From NCBI GenBank assembly GCA_017591395.1, contig WEDG01002087.1:300024-364023 (forward strand): a stretch of DNA of 64,000 bases. The letters run 5' to 3'. Shown in pieces: positions 50,851-64,000 of the stretch; the stretch's first letter is position 1; every line of letters starts with the position of its first letter. The notes under the pieces were generated by a model. That model was not told where the DNA came from, ran no database searches, and saw only the letters and a list, made by a program, of their open reading frames with translations. The stretch comes from Schistocephalus solidus. Taxonomy: Eukaryota > Platyhelminthes > Cestoda > Diphyllobothriidea > Diphyllobothriidae. The position numbers and the translations under genes are program-made.

Positions 50851-53800
50851 TAATCGGCAACTTTCACCTGGCAAGCAAGGTAGTCAAAATAGAAAGGTAA
50901 GAGATGAAAGAACGCTTCAATATACAAGTATTAACTGACTGTTGATCACCTACCCACATCTGAAGTAAAGTAAAGTATTTGCGTCCTATCAACAGGCTTT
51001 ACACTGATATGCTCTTGGCGTACAGCAATAAATGCGATAATGGCGTTAAATGTATAGTTAAAGGCAACTGAAAATACATTGTCTTCAAATGTTTATAAAC
51101 GGGATATCAACACCCTCGCTGAGCTCGTGCATCGCTATTGATAGAAACACACTATTAATGGCGGCTTAAATTAATGAACAAAGCTACGCGATTAATATAT
51201 ATAGTTTGCGTAAGCTGACGGCTCAAGCATTCGGAAGTGAATCGGTACTGGCCGAGCGACCATTTCAATAAATTCTGACCTCAACATTCATATATTAGAT
51301 CGATCGATAATGATGCCGCCAACCATAATGGCTACCGACCAACTGGTATGTAAATATCGACAATTCGAAGGCATCTCTTCGATTCAATCGGCAGTAAGAA
51401 AGATCTGTTTGTTAATCATGATGTGCTACCTGTCGATGCACAATTATTGATTTGGTAATGCTAATATGCTTTACAATATTCAGCGGATAACATTATCGCG
51501 TAAATATGCCGAGCTATCTGGCAAAAATATTTTCTTACAAAATGTTAACGAATCAATGCGATAATTAACGCAAGCGAACTGTTGCCTCTCTGTATTCATT
51601 TAGGCTGTAAAGTTAAAGCTTAACGGGAGGCCACCTCGAGTAACATCGGTGGGCCACGAGTGTCGTATGATCATATTTACGACGGCTTCAAACATCCATA
51701 GGCTTTAACGTTCAAAATAATTGAGGCCCGTAAATACGACAAACGTAAAGATCAAAAGGAGGTTAACTTTCAAGTTGATGACTGGCGAAATGACCGGCAA
51801 AACCTAACCATTATGCGAGTTGAACTGTTTCAATACGATACCGTAATTCTTCTCTCTAGATATTCTCCTGCACCATGGTCGTATTGTTTGTGATTATCGA
51901 AACATTAGCCATTATATCTTAACGTTCGTGACGAACATGATGCCCGTATTATAATACGCATAGCTGAAGAAATCTTAAAGAAATGATAAAGGACAACGGT
52001 GAAATGTGAAATCGAACAACTAAAGATTCGCTTAAATTCTGGGCTGGAATTTTAAAACTACCATATTGGAAGAATACGCAAAAATAAAGCGGTATCAGCG
52101 CTGAAATTGTTGCGCTGTTAAACTCGGTCGTTGTCGGTATATGTCGCTACTGCCGTTTCATATATTCTACCGCTATCCTTCTTGCTCAATCACGGAACAC
52201 CATATTTCGAACGAAATAAAATATGTGTTAACTTTTCGTCGATGTAAGGAACTGCTGACGATATCGGGAGCGGTTGCACTATTTGTTTGATTTCAAAAGA
52301 ACGGTCTAATTTAAGTAATCGCTGTGGCGTTGAAGGCTTTCGCTTAAATGTGCGATGGTCGGCTTGTTCGCTTTAACGAAGTTGCGTAATATTCTGGCTG
52401 AACGCAACCCTTCGTCATCAACTTCCCCGCAAATATTGATTTACAGATCCGTTGTAACTTTGAAAAGGGTATCGATAATCAAAAGCTACTGAAATCGTCA
52501 ATTAGATAAAATCTTAACGACTAGACTGTTTGATCGTGAAATGGTGAAAGAAATGTGATGGCACTCAGGCGTTATTCTGGCAAATGTTTCAGTATGATGT
52601 TAATACCGACAATAATGAAGATGATATTGGTATCGAAACTTCGCATGAAGATGCTGACGATGACAAAATTGCCCATGTTTTTACTTGTTAACGTCGGCGC
52701 ATGTTCACCGTTGTCTGTGTTATGAGACGAAGCATAATGCGTGGCATATAGCGAGAATTATGTTCGATAATCAAAACGGCTACTTTTCATGGACGAGTTC
52801 GATTATCAGCTCACGAATTACTGTTTAATCGGAATAAAATATCTTAAACCTGATCCTCTAACTGGGATGGCATCCGCCGGTGTTTTACAATGGAATTGTT
52901 AAAATGTTCAGCACTGCCGATAATGCATCAGTTTAATGTCTGAACTGAGTTGGATGTTCATTCAAAACGACTAATTTCGAGTTCATCAGAAGTGACGAAC
53001 GAACGGCTCGCGCCCAAGTCATACTGTTACCCAGTATGGAATCATTCTTCAGATGTTATGGCAATAACTTGCCGTTCTGAACCTCGCTGGCGCTACCTTT
53101 CAGGCTGAAATGGCACCGATAAATATTACGATACCGGTCGAGAAAAATGATTTAACCTCAATGGTGAAAGTATGATGGATGGGCGGCGTAAATAGGACTT
53201 CGGGCGAACGTATAATCGATTATTCGATGTGATACGGGCTTTGACGGCGTGATGACTGCGATATCATAGAATTTTAACTAGTATCTATGCGGGTAAAATA
53301 GTTGTTGAATATTATTCATAATCTTGTTTGACAGTAGACCTTTTAAGGTAAACTAAGGTAATGGTATCGTATGTGCTCTTCCGAAGCATCGTCATTTTAG
53401 GGTATCATAACGGAACATCTTCTGACGCTATGCCAACGAAGCTGACCTGAACGATGGAAGAGCACCGATAATGGATAATTAATACGGCGTCGGTGCGACT
53501 AAATGGGTTCTGTTCATTCATTACGTCAAAATAATCGCGGCATCTGGAGTGAGACATAATCGGTAAATGTTGAAGAAACGGTCCATAATATGCCTGTTGA
53601 GGTTTTCAACTTGACCATTAATAACTCTGAACAAAAAGGCACATTTAACCCTTTCATTACGAAGATTGTTATGTTCATAACACAAAAACGATAATGAACG
53701 CAAAACTTTAGGATCTACTGTGCTTTAAAACTGACGAAATCGGCTGCCGGAAATTTGAAATGATCATTTGGACACGGATACTCTCTGGTATTATTTTCGG

Positions 53801-54081
53801 TTATTAATGCGATAAGGCCGTTTGGTGAATACAAAGATTGTTCATCGGCATTTTCCGACACAGATTTTAATCATGCGACGAACGACCTACTGAATTTACA
53901 AATGATGCGTTTTCGCCCTCGTTGATTTCGTACTTTATAGAATGTTTATCTGTTCTATCTCGCTTTAATATACGCTTTGAGTGCTTAAAACATTATGAAT
54001 TCATGTTCTTAATCGCTTCATTCGGCTTTCTGAAAGACAAGCGTATAAAGGAAAGAAATCGGGCAAATGATCGGTAGCGTA

Positions 54082-54405
54082 TCTGCGTTCATTCATTACG
54101 CCATCTATTAATTTCGGGTTATCGGACAATTAAGGACCGTTGTAGAAACACGCTGTGTCTAAACGTGATAAATGCGCTTTCGGGTTCTTTGAAGCAGATA
54201 GAACACCGTCGTCGTCTTATTAACTAACACCAGGCGTCGATTCAGCTTCGCCCACGATAGGCTATCTGGCCTTTGGCGCTCCCCACTCTGTTGGTCTGTC
54301 GAGCGTGCCGTATGAGTCTATTGCTACGATCCCATCTGGTGTCTTCAACTGTGCTTATCGAACGGCGCACGAAAGTCTGATTGAACACTCTTGCGCGAAA
54401 TAATC
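54082..54405 (-). repeat. Mirror image of the family 3 SINE (arm 2)
   Basis: gttcattcattacgccatc, ggaccgttgta, cgctgtgtct, ccactctgttgg and gatcccatctggtgtcttc follow the reverse complement of 45985-46392 in order. About 80 bp are missing in many small steps. It is part of the fold-back, not an independent insertion. Confidence 0.85.
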
Positions 54406-57400
54406 ACCTGGTCCACCTGGCTGGATGGTTTTGGTAACTGATACCAAAAGAGCACGTTTCTGACCAACGGCTGTGAATAATATTGCTGCATTTTCTGTTT
54501 AACGCAGATGGCGTAACTTGCGTTGGTTTTCTATTTGTGCCGTCGCTGTCGATTTCTACTTTCGTTTTACTTTATGAACGATCTTGCTGACATCCGGAGT
54601 CTGCTGTTTGATCAATATATAATTACATGATATGCTGACATTTAACGACTCGCTTTCATCTGTGGCGATTTCGACTACTGCTCTGTCTCCAGATGGACCG
54701 TAGAGCTCCCATCGCTGGCTGAACCTTTCTGAAAATTACGCTTGCTTCTATTTGGTCAGTGCGGACCCATTTTCTTCGTTTATGCAATGTTTTGGCTGGA
54801 AGAGCGGGGTTCGTTTGTTTGGGACAACCAAGTCCCGAAGTTCTATGCGCGACGGGATATATTTATCGACATTTGCCATCCATTGTTGACCCGACTAACG
54901 GTTATAAACACCAGGCTAAACTTCACGCTGCGCTAAACTGTCGCAGCTTCTCGCATTGTGATTTCTGGAGCAATATGAAGACCAGAGTTTTGGCTATTAC
55001 GATTATCTTGCCCTGTTCGACGATTACGTGCGTTCCAGGCAGCTGCCATTAAAAACTTGGATGAGATTGCATTAGTCTGGTAAAATATCAAATAACTACG
55101 AATCAGCGGAGAAAATGCTTTTCATCAACTGCATGCTGTGCCGAAAGGTTTGTTAAATGGTGATTCAGCGCAGCGCTTTCTGGATTATTTGTCGTCGAAC
55201 TCTTGCTTTTATTGAGAATGGAAAATTTTTATACGAACGAATTGCGGCGGGCTGCTGGCTAAACTGACGGCAGAACACGCAAGCTTTCTGACGAGATGTA
55301 AGCGCCATCATTTGGGTATTCTTTTCAGGAAGAATGTTTCTTGACACGATCCATTTGTGATGCGGAACGTCAGCATCACGGCAACAGGTGTTTGGTACAA
55401 AACACTGCGTTGGCCAGTAACACCGTTTTCGACCGCTTTATTGGTTGGTATATCGAGATACGATATTTCGACGGTGGATAAACGATTTAGGCTGACGATT
55501 AACTTTAACTTGCATTTGGTAGCGGCACGGCTGATAGGCGATCTTGTCGTTAAAGATACGCTTTAGCGAAATCGGCTGTTCGACTTTTGTCGTCTTCTGT
55601 CAAATAAACTTTCTGGAAAACGTATAATATATCGCGAAAATTCGGAAACGCGAAAATCGATGTTTGCGGAAAATCGGCAACGACTCAGCATCGCGCTTTT
55701 GGCTATATCTCTTCTTCTTCGGTAAAGAACATAAATGAAGAACAAGAGACCGAGCGCGTACGCACGAAGAAGGGCTTTGCTGGTCGCACGCATGTCAGGC
55801 TTTCATCAGCTCGTGATGGCGACTTTGCAATGACAAATATTGAAAAAACGGTAGAATGTTTTAATATCTGAGTGCGTCGCGTTATTTCGTTCTAACTGTT
55901 AAGCAGCGAAAGGCATGCCAGCGTGGCGCTACCAGCGCAATCGCTGGAAGATGATGGGAATAACCAATCTTCCAGTTACTGACTTTACAATGCGGCATTT
56001 GTTGAGTTGAGAATAGTAAGCGAAGCCGGACTGTTAGGTACGGTGCTGACGATCCCGAACACCACCTAACATTCAATTGCTGGAAGGACATTTCGATCAA
56101 TCGATTTTGCCGCAAACTTCGAACCAATAGGTTCAGTCTCGCGAATTTGAAATGAACGAAATACGAAAATTTATTACATTGAGCCAGACGACCCACGGTA
56201 ACGTTGCTGCGTGTGGCGGTTTTGTCGATGACTTATTTATTGGCGCGGTTTAACGGCTATTAAATTTCGCCACGAACGAACCGATACATTTATTCGTGCT
56301 CATGTTCATCTACAAGCTCTTCGAGACGCTCCTTTCACTTTGAGCACTCGAAAAACTTCGCTGTCGCTAAAACGCTACTTTCGGGTTATGGATGCGGCTT
56401 TTAATGATGAAGTTACTGGCTTCACGCTGGCTCCGAAATGACTGATAATTTCGGTGTTTTTGGTTTTGAATCTTCTGAAAGGTAGTGGCGGAAATTCCGG
56501 TAGCTGGAATTTCGGTGCGTATTCTTCGTCTTTGTTTATTGATGGACTAAGTGACGTAACGGCTTGAAACCCTGATTGTCACGAATGCGGGCGCTCGACC
56601 AACCAACTGTCAACCGAATAACACTAACGAAAATGATGCGTTCCAATGGTTCGTTCTATTTCTGCTGACCGGCGCACGTTTTTCTTCGAAACGGCTTTGA
56701 CTGGTCGAATATCTTGGCACAGCGCTGCGTGATATTACATTGTCGTAATATCGTTCATCTTTGTTTTATCCCAAGACAAATGGTTTGAAAAATCTGACGA
56801 CATGCAGCAACGACGCCTACGTATGCGCGTGCCTTCATGACTGACTGATTTTCAGTCATCGAACGAACGAATATTTGGCGGCAGTCGTGTCAATCGCACA
56901 AACCAGATATCACAATCAGCCAGATTAACAACTAAAGTAATCACTATTTTGATCGCATCGGTAACATTAAAACATGAAAGGTGGCTGTCCCCAAGCTGTT
57001 GGTAACGAAACAAACGGGAAGTCAACCGGTGCTTTCCACAAAATGTTTGCGATCATTGCAACTTATGTTTGCGCGGCTGATTAACTGCGTCGTGTCGGTC
57101 GGCTTTTCCCGAAATGAGACTGAATTAAACTATCTGTGTTGTCTTTCCAGAAGCTGTCACAAATAAGAACGCGTTGGACGTTTGTTTCGTCATTATGAAA
57201 TGCTGAATATTATAAGGTTTTGTTACGCTGTTGATTGGTCATCGTTAAAGAGATGTTGCGTTACTGGTGAAGTGCGTGGACAATCGAGCTGTCGGCTTCG
57301 ATTCTTCGAAAAATTGATTTCCCAGCTTGCGTTCAGGTGGTATCGGCTGATGATTCATTTACTCCGGGGATGCTGCGAACAATAAGGCCATTTTGTGCGT

Positions 57401-59002
57401 ATTTGGGCGAAGAATCGTTAGCGTAATGCTGAAATGACAGCATTCAGCTTTCGATCGGCTGCGGTGTTGAAAACCGAAGGTTGTAACCGACAAATGGGTT
57501 CGATTCGCTTTGACGAATGAAACCATGGCCTGGGAATACCCGTGACGGCTCACTGGTTGATATCTGCTTTTAGAAAGTTGGGAGAAATCTTTGGGACGCA
57601 AATCGACCAACTGACTTTAATCGATTTATCGGTCATCTTTGGGGCGATTCATATATTATGCGCCGCCAACAGTCGAAGGTTTTTGGCGCGAAGTTACTCA
57701 ATAATGATGAACTAAAGGATGAACTACTGCAATGCCGAATTCTCTTTGAAGAAAAACGGTTATGTGCGATATTGAATTCAGGTGAGGTTTAGGCCCGGAC
57801 TTAATCGTTCATGGTTTCAATCGTCGAATCAGTTTTCGGTTATTCATCTTTCTGAAGTTAACCACGAAATGATTGAACGTTTCGTCGATATTCTGCATTC
57901 GTCACCCCGAAAGAATTGGTTTTCAGAACACGGTATTGAATCGCTAAACACGATGAATAAGTTCGCGAATACAACTTACGCTTTACAACAAATCTTTGGT
58001 TTGTTGTTTCTTCGATAATAACAACAACGATGATATTCAACTGATGATTTATTGAAATGATAGATCGCCGGAGATGTGATCGGCATGAACTGACGCGACT
58101 TACTAAACTGCCGTTCCCTATAGGTGATCTTATTCAAATCTGCTTGTCTTGGAAGATTTATATTAACTTTTATTTCTCTGGTCGATTTAATGAACGGTTT
58201 GACCGGATGTTTGATGGTTGTTTTGATCGCGAGAACGAACCGGAAAATAAACTGACAAATTCTGGATGAATGGTCACTTCGTATGGTGGACTCCGCGTCG
58301 GAATGTCATCAACTCATGCCTCGTCAACGCATACGCACATCGACGAAAAACATCAGCATATATACTGCGGCATCTTCGCGAAACTTCAATGATAAAGATA
58401 AACTGGAAAATAACCTATTTTGATAAATACCAACTGCCAGCTTCTACGTCACCTCTGAGTATTCGACCATACTGCCCGGTGGAGCAAAACCGAATATGAA
58501 GCGCACGACCAATCGAATACATATCTTTGGCATCTTCACCGCATGGAAACCTCAATGACTGTCGCCGCTCAACCAGGCTGCTGTTTATTCGAACGATATC
58601 CGCTGTTTATATTAACTTTTCGCTTGTGTTGGTAGAAATAATGTTTGGGCGTTGATTATTGCGACTGTCGACGAAAATCACAATGGTACGTCAACGACCA
58701 GCACAAATCGCGTCGAATTATGAACTCCGGTCGACATCTTAACCACTTTAGTTCTACCTCTTATTCGAAGATAAACTGATATGACTAACGCCAATTGAAC
58801 GGACAATGATATGTTCGAAACGATGAAATTAACTGTCATTCCATCTCGAACACCTTCCCGCAACGTATCCTTTGGTGATCTGGCTCGCGCAATGCATCGC
58901 TTTCTTGACTGTCGTGAAAACCGGTTGATCTGGCTGAATTGATGGCGGATAGTCGAGGACATTCAATATGCTGCTAACTCTGTATATGTATTAGCCAGAG
59001 TA

Positions 59003-59165
59003 GGGACCGACTGGGCTGGGGAAGACGGAATGACCATTCTGGCGATAGATAAATCGCCAGTCATACCAATCTGAAGACGCCTTTACGTCTTTCGGTTGCG
59101 ACGACTTCGGGGCTTTCTGGTTGACTCCGAGGCCGGTTATGCGTATTCGCTGATGACGCATATAT
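59003..59165 (-). repeat. Mirror image of the hammerhead SINE (arm 2)
   Basis: gaccgac, ggaagacggaatgaccatt, ctggc, cgccagtcatacc and aatc match the reverse complement of 39985-40058 in order. The hammerhead core is no longer readable. It is located where the fold-back predicts it. Confidence 0.75.
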
Positions 59166-62100
59166 GTATGGCAATATGAAGTTGGAAGACCGACATTCAA
59201 ATGAAGTTCGCCGGACGAAACAGGGCTGTTAAATAATCTGGGCTACTGTCCGGAATATTCGAACCAGGATACTTATACGAAAGATGAAAGCGCTTAACAA
59301 TGGACTTTGACAAACCGTTTTCTTGATGATGTTGGTTCGTTATGGTACCGAAGTTTTGCGGAAAATGTGTCAATGATAGCGAGATTGTATATTGACATTC
59401 GAGCGTAACCTTTGTAGGCTCGCGATGGAGGCATTAACAGTCTGGGGTGAGCATGTTGACGATACTTGACAGGCCATCGGTAACTGTTGCCGCTGGGAAC
59501 GGCAGGCTTTTAGTATTGCATGAAACACCGGTTAAATGGCGAAGGAAAACGTGGCAAACAGCATCGGCATCGTTACAACCCGCTTTCTGTTCGAAGGCTA
59601 TGTAGTCGAAGTCCCCATACTGAATGTTTCGGTCAAAAGGCGGAATGTCTCGTGATGAGTGAAGCGCTTTCAGCTGGCCTTTGATCCCCGACAACGGCAC
59701 TGCTGGTACTTTGATGCTTTAGATCGTTTTCCCGCACTGGAGTAAAGAAACGGCTATTCGTGGTGTAAATGGTTGAATTGACGAACTTTGTTGATCGAAG
59801 CGTCGGACGTGATACGGCGAAGAATGCCCGTGGTATTTCATTGTACGTGACGACATTTTCATGCGTTTGTTAGTCAGGAATGCGCTTCCCTCATTCTCTG
59901 AGCTGCGCGGCGATCTCGCAGAATTGCCGCCATTCGCTTTCACAACTTTCGATTAAAGCTATCGGGGGTCATTTATATGCCGTAGATGGCGAATTAACTA
60001 TCTAAATCTTCGCCAGGCCTTTGACGGTGTTGGTATTCACGCCGTTAGTTGAAACTGATAGTATGTTGCGAACAGGACGGTCGTAGTATGGGGACCATGC
60101 AAAAATGATCATCATATGGTCTTTGACGGTAATGACGTCTTTCAAAGACAATGCTTTCTGATATTTTTACATTGTGCGTATTCTTTGGCATGAAAAAGTT
60201 GTGAGCTTTGTACCGATAAGCTCCGAAAGTGATCTCGAACACGTCAGCATGCCCAGCGCTGGTCGCCGTTAACTGGCGGCAGCACGCATTCCGACTATTT
60301 CAAAGTTCACTTTCCGTTGAAGAACCTAACTGAACGGAAATATGTTGTTCGCGCGCGTGCGTGTGTGATCTGCGTCGGGCCGGTTCATGGAAGACAGAAC
60401 TGCTTCAAAGGCGCACGAAGACGACTACCGGCTGTTTACTAGTTCGCTGGTATGGCCATGTCTCTTTCGCTGGGTTAATTGAAACTGGTGAATGTTTGGT
60501 GCTAAAACTAAGGTGTCGGCTTTCAGTATGCCATGAATTTTGAGACGGAATCAGAAAGTTCAAAAAATTCATAACAAAACTTGATGCTGCTGTTCTGGCG
60601 ATGGTGGTCCGTTGCCATTTGCTGGCTTATTACGACTATTTATATGTGCCAACGCGGCAGTTGGTATCTCGGTTAGCAAAAAGTGAGTGTTGGTAAATGG
60701 AGACCACGCGATGCTGACGAATTGCATGAGAGATGCCATGGCACTGTGATAAACATGCAACTTTCAAAATGATTTGGCGTTAGGCAAAATGACGAATGGC
60801 GTTTATTCGCGTGAGCTAACGGAAGAACATCGACCAACGGACTTTGATATAAATCGCCGATGGATGCTGCTATTCTCGTTTGTACTTTCGTCAGCTGAAT
60901 GCGACTTTACTGTGTATCGTGAGATGGTTTTATGGTGATACTTACCGAAAGGGCGGACTAAATATCTTTCTTTCTCGAAAAGCGCAGGTTTGAAAGACTA
61001 TAGTTGACGGCTTTTCAGTTTATTACCGATTGTCGGCTGGAGCTTCGGCAAAACTGAAGCAAATAAAGAGCTTCGGGGAAGTTCTTCAAAACATTCACCG
61101 AACGGGCTGATATCACTACTGGCTGCAGGAGGTGTCCATGGCTTCAACAAACTTTGCGACTGCGGTATAAATGTCCCCAGCTTAACTGTTCATTTACCGC
61201 GATCAGTGCAATGAGCTTTACAAAGTGAAACTAAGTTAATTTAAAGGACCCGCTTTGATATCAACAATACTGAACCATACTGCGGCTTTCGTCTCCGCTG
61301 TTCAAGTCGTGACGGAGGTTAACAGTGAGCTTGGTGCGGCCTAGAAAAAAAGCTTGCTGCTGCGTTGCTTATGTTTGTTGAAGACGCATTCAATCAATTT
61401 TCGTGCACGTTATACTGGCTGGCCCGTTTCATGTTGAAAGGTATATTTCGGTCAACACGTTACCTAACCACGCGAGATGGTGTTTATTCGAAGGTGCGAT
61501 ATAATGCTTTTTAAACTTTCGGCACCAACATGACCTGCGTCAATAGGCGTATGATACATGCGATTGCGACTACTCGAGACGCGGCTGGTAATGGTTTCTC
61601 TACGGAACAAACAGAAAGTTGGTCAAAACTGCGACACGAGTAAGTGGTAAATTTACTTCAAAACCAGGACGAAAAGGCTATGCCGATTTTGCGGTTTGCT
61701 GTGTTTTAATGGTGCGATAAAATATCGGCATTTACGGGCCGTGATGTCGGTGATATAAAACGGCATGCGTGGTGAAAGTTTGCAAATATTTTTGCGGGTG
61801 TTGAAAACTTTCCGAAAGCCGCGCTGATGATGGCGTTACTGAAGCAATCTGGTATTGTTGCTTCCTGTATATCTGTGCGGCAATTTGAACGAATGCATCT
61901 TTGCATTTTGCAGTTGGTATGCCGTCTACTTATTCTGGCGATACGCGTCGCGGTGATTTCTTTTCGAGCTTGTTCATTTCTCTTAACGACTTACCCGATC
62001 ACATTTACAGCTCAACAATGATAATCGCTTGACTCAGGGGTTCTTGCGCCCGTGAGCAGAATTTAAACCGCCGACAAACTAGAGGTGAACTTCAACGTAC

Positions 62101-64000
62101 CAGCAATTATGAATGGTTTTGATCGCTAATATTCGCGTTAGACGTGAGTTCTCATCAATATTCCATTTATTCGTACTCATTATTGAAGAATTTTAAAGAT
62201 TTTTGGTGTTTATTGTTGCGGTTTTGAAGGCTACTAAGAAGCGAGGATACTACTGGTTCCGACTGTTATTTTTTCCGTCGTTAAACTTCGGTCATACCGT
62301 TCTGTTTATCTCTTTGACGCCGGATGGTTGCGGCTCATCGACTTTGCTTTTCTTAGTTTCGTGTTGCCAGTTCCCTTGATCCGATTTACGGTTGGCAGTA
62401 CGTTTTCAATTGCCCCAACCTTCTTTTATTTGTCTTGCGTTTTGTTCACCTATAACATAACCATCTGACAACTTTTGGTTGACTTGCTGCAATGTTTGCT
62501 GCGGTATCTTTGATATTTCGACGATTTAAATCACAAAATTGGCGACTAAGCTGGAAACGAAGTATCGAAAATAACTTAACGGTAACGAAATCGGTTAATA
62601 ATTTGACGCTTCAAGGAGTCAACTCAAGTAAACCCGTTTTTGCGATAAATGACTTCGCGTATTGATAACTTTATCAGTGATAATTTTAATCAAACTTGGT
62701 CATCGTTGCATTCAATAAGAACATTACGTCGCTGCGTCATGGATCGATACCGAAATTTTTGTGGTACGCGGATGATACTAAACTATCGGTTAAGTTTCAT
62801 CTTTGGAATTACAACGCTTAAAGTATCTCGAGCGCAACGGCTGAAAAGAATCATTTCTGGATTTTTACTATTTTGAAGCGCAACTTTCTTTAATGATAAA
62901 CTTTATCGTTTTCACCGGCGCTAGCGTGCGTAAATACGTTTCTGGAAACCGGTTACCGATCGTGACGTCAAAATGACGCTTTTATGACGGCGCGTATATG
63001 GCTGAACAGGGCGACGACTGAATTTCGGTAACGCGTCATATTCACAAAACCGTGAACGCGACGGCAAATAGTGTTCTTATCCCCAGACTAGATTACGATT
63101 CGGTTTGCTTTTCTTCGAAGTCAACGGGCGGGAAGTGATACCGGTGACATGTCGAACACTCAACAAAGATCGGCACCTAAACGGCTTTCTTATATTAACT
63201 AAAACGGCGTTCATTCCACTGCGTCGAACCAGTACGATTCTACGCCGCTTCAGACCGTGATTAACGAACGAAGGACTCGTTTGATTATAGCTAGAATTAT
63301 GGGGAAAGGCAATTTCGATGAAGGCGTGGCACGGACAGTTTTCGCGTCGAAAATCAATACTTATAACAATATCTCTGCATGCGAAGATACGTCTGGTGAA
63401 AATCGACATATCATCCGTTCGCGTTCGACTTCGTTGCTCTACGCGGAGGTTTGGTGGTTTCTTCCTGGTCGCGATTGAATGCTGATAGAAACGAACTGGT
63501 GATCGGTGTTGCTAAAACGACAGTTCGTCGTTGAAATTTATTAATACTCTTTTATTCATCGAATAAGGTGGCTGGATAACGCGAGCATCTTCCTTTATGG
63601 GATGCGGTGGCATGCTGAATGGACCAATAGCGCCGTTTCAACGTTGATATTTCAATTGATGATGCGCTGTGATAACTGCCGTTGAAGGTTAAACGCATCA
63701 CCGATCCTCTGTCAGATGATCTTCCTCGCTATTCGGCGGCGTGGATTGAACTGCGCGGTTGGGCTTTGTCGATGCTCGAATATGGTATACCGTTTTATTT
63801 TGAATGGTAACTTCGGAACATCGTCGATGGTCGATAATTAGCTCTCATTTGCGACGTTCTACTGTCCCATCGTTCAACTTTGCTGCGCTTCGATTCGGCT
63901 AATGATTTGTCTTAGATAAACGGGCCTGTTCCCACTCTGGCATATGAGTGGTTGTCGTGCTGTGCTGTGATGCGCTCAAATACAATGATACGCTGGCGGC

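Larger units (their letters stand above)
50822..64000 (-). repeat. Arm 2: degraded inverted copy of 33120-50821
   Basis: The whole right end of the window is the reverse complement of arm 1 in the same order, at very roughly 70-80% identity where I aligned it by eye. For paired positions the sum of coordinates falls smoothly: 101573, 101510, 100475, 99910, 99070, 98220, 97156. Arm 2 therefore loses about one base in four, spread evenly in small deletions rather than in blocks. Homopolymers are shortened (four G to one or two, five T to three) and CpG words such as TCG and CGA are enriched. Open frames here (up to 110 codons) are at random expectation and have no meaning of their own. Most likely an uncorrected complement strand of a long read; a genuine decayed palindrome arm is less likely. 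Confidence 0.93.

Noticed and set aside
53511..54100. Direct repeat gttcattcattacg at 53511 and 54087 as a regulatory or attachment site
   Set aside because: The second lies in the mirrored SINE tail; the first is a 14-bp match expected about once by chance in this arm.
52560..59800. Alternative genetic code (stop codons reassigned) in the right-hand part
   Set aside because: Stops occur at about the random rate in the frames I read through and include all three codons. The sequence is a degraded non-coding copy.
50822..64000. Bacterial or phage insert, or contaminant, because of CpG-rich E. coli-like words
   Set aside because: No open frame exceeds chance length, and the segment aligns collinearly with the reverse complement of 33.1-50.8 kb, including the same repeats.

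Overview
The window is AT-rich, gene-poor DNA that looks like an animal nuclear genome, most likely a parasitic flatworm. The flatworm call is an inference, about 55-60% sure. It rests on several short Pol III-type retroposon families, one of which carries a hammerhead ribozyme in the way the schistosome Sm-alpha SINE-like family does. No protein-coding gene can be supported. The longest open frames are about 125 codons, no domain is recognisable, and nothing looks bacterial: no operons, ribosome binding sites, rRNA, tRNA genes or CRISPR.

Layout. 1-33 kb is intergenic or intronic-looking sequence. It holds scattered tRNA-derived SINE copies (family 1), two copies of the hammerhead SINE (family 2, at 8.36-8.78 kb), a perfect 88-bp tandem duplication at 24.7 kb and a diverged direct duplication at 25.4/26.6 kb. 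32.8-34.1 kb is the only stretch with a coding-like frame; it is broken by four stops and unrecognised. 39.2-41.3 kb holds three more family 2 copies, including the best-preserved hammerhead (39991-40045), enclosed by 24-bp inverted repeats and (TA)n tracts. 46.0-46.4 kb is a third SINE-like element with an (ATGA)n tail.

The main discovery is large-scale. Everything from about 50,822 to the end of the window is a degraded reverse complement of about 33,120-50,821. The match is collinear throughout. Anchors are 51.07<->50.46 kb, 51.19<->50.30, 54.1-54.4<->46.0-46.4, 55.9-56.7<->43.1-44.05, 59.0<->40.0, 60.99<->37.23, 63.64<->33.59 and 63.87<->33.28 kb. The turning point is at a short palindrome near 50,821. 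The second arm is about 13.2 kb against 17.7 kb for the first. The missing quarter is lost evenly through many small deletions. Homopolymers are shortened and CpG-containing words are enriched, which gives this arm a misleading bacterial look. The likeliest cause is a fold-back (template-complement) long read whose second half was never corrected; a real giant palindrome with one decayed arm is the alternative. Annotation beyond 50.8 kb should not be treated as independent sequence.
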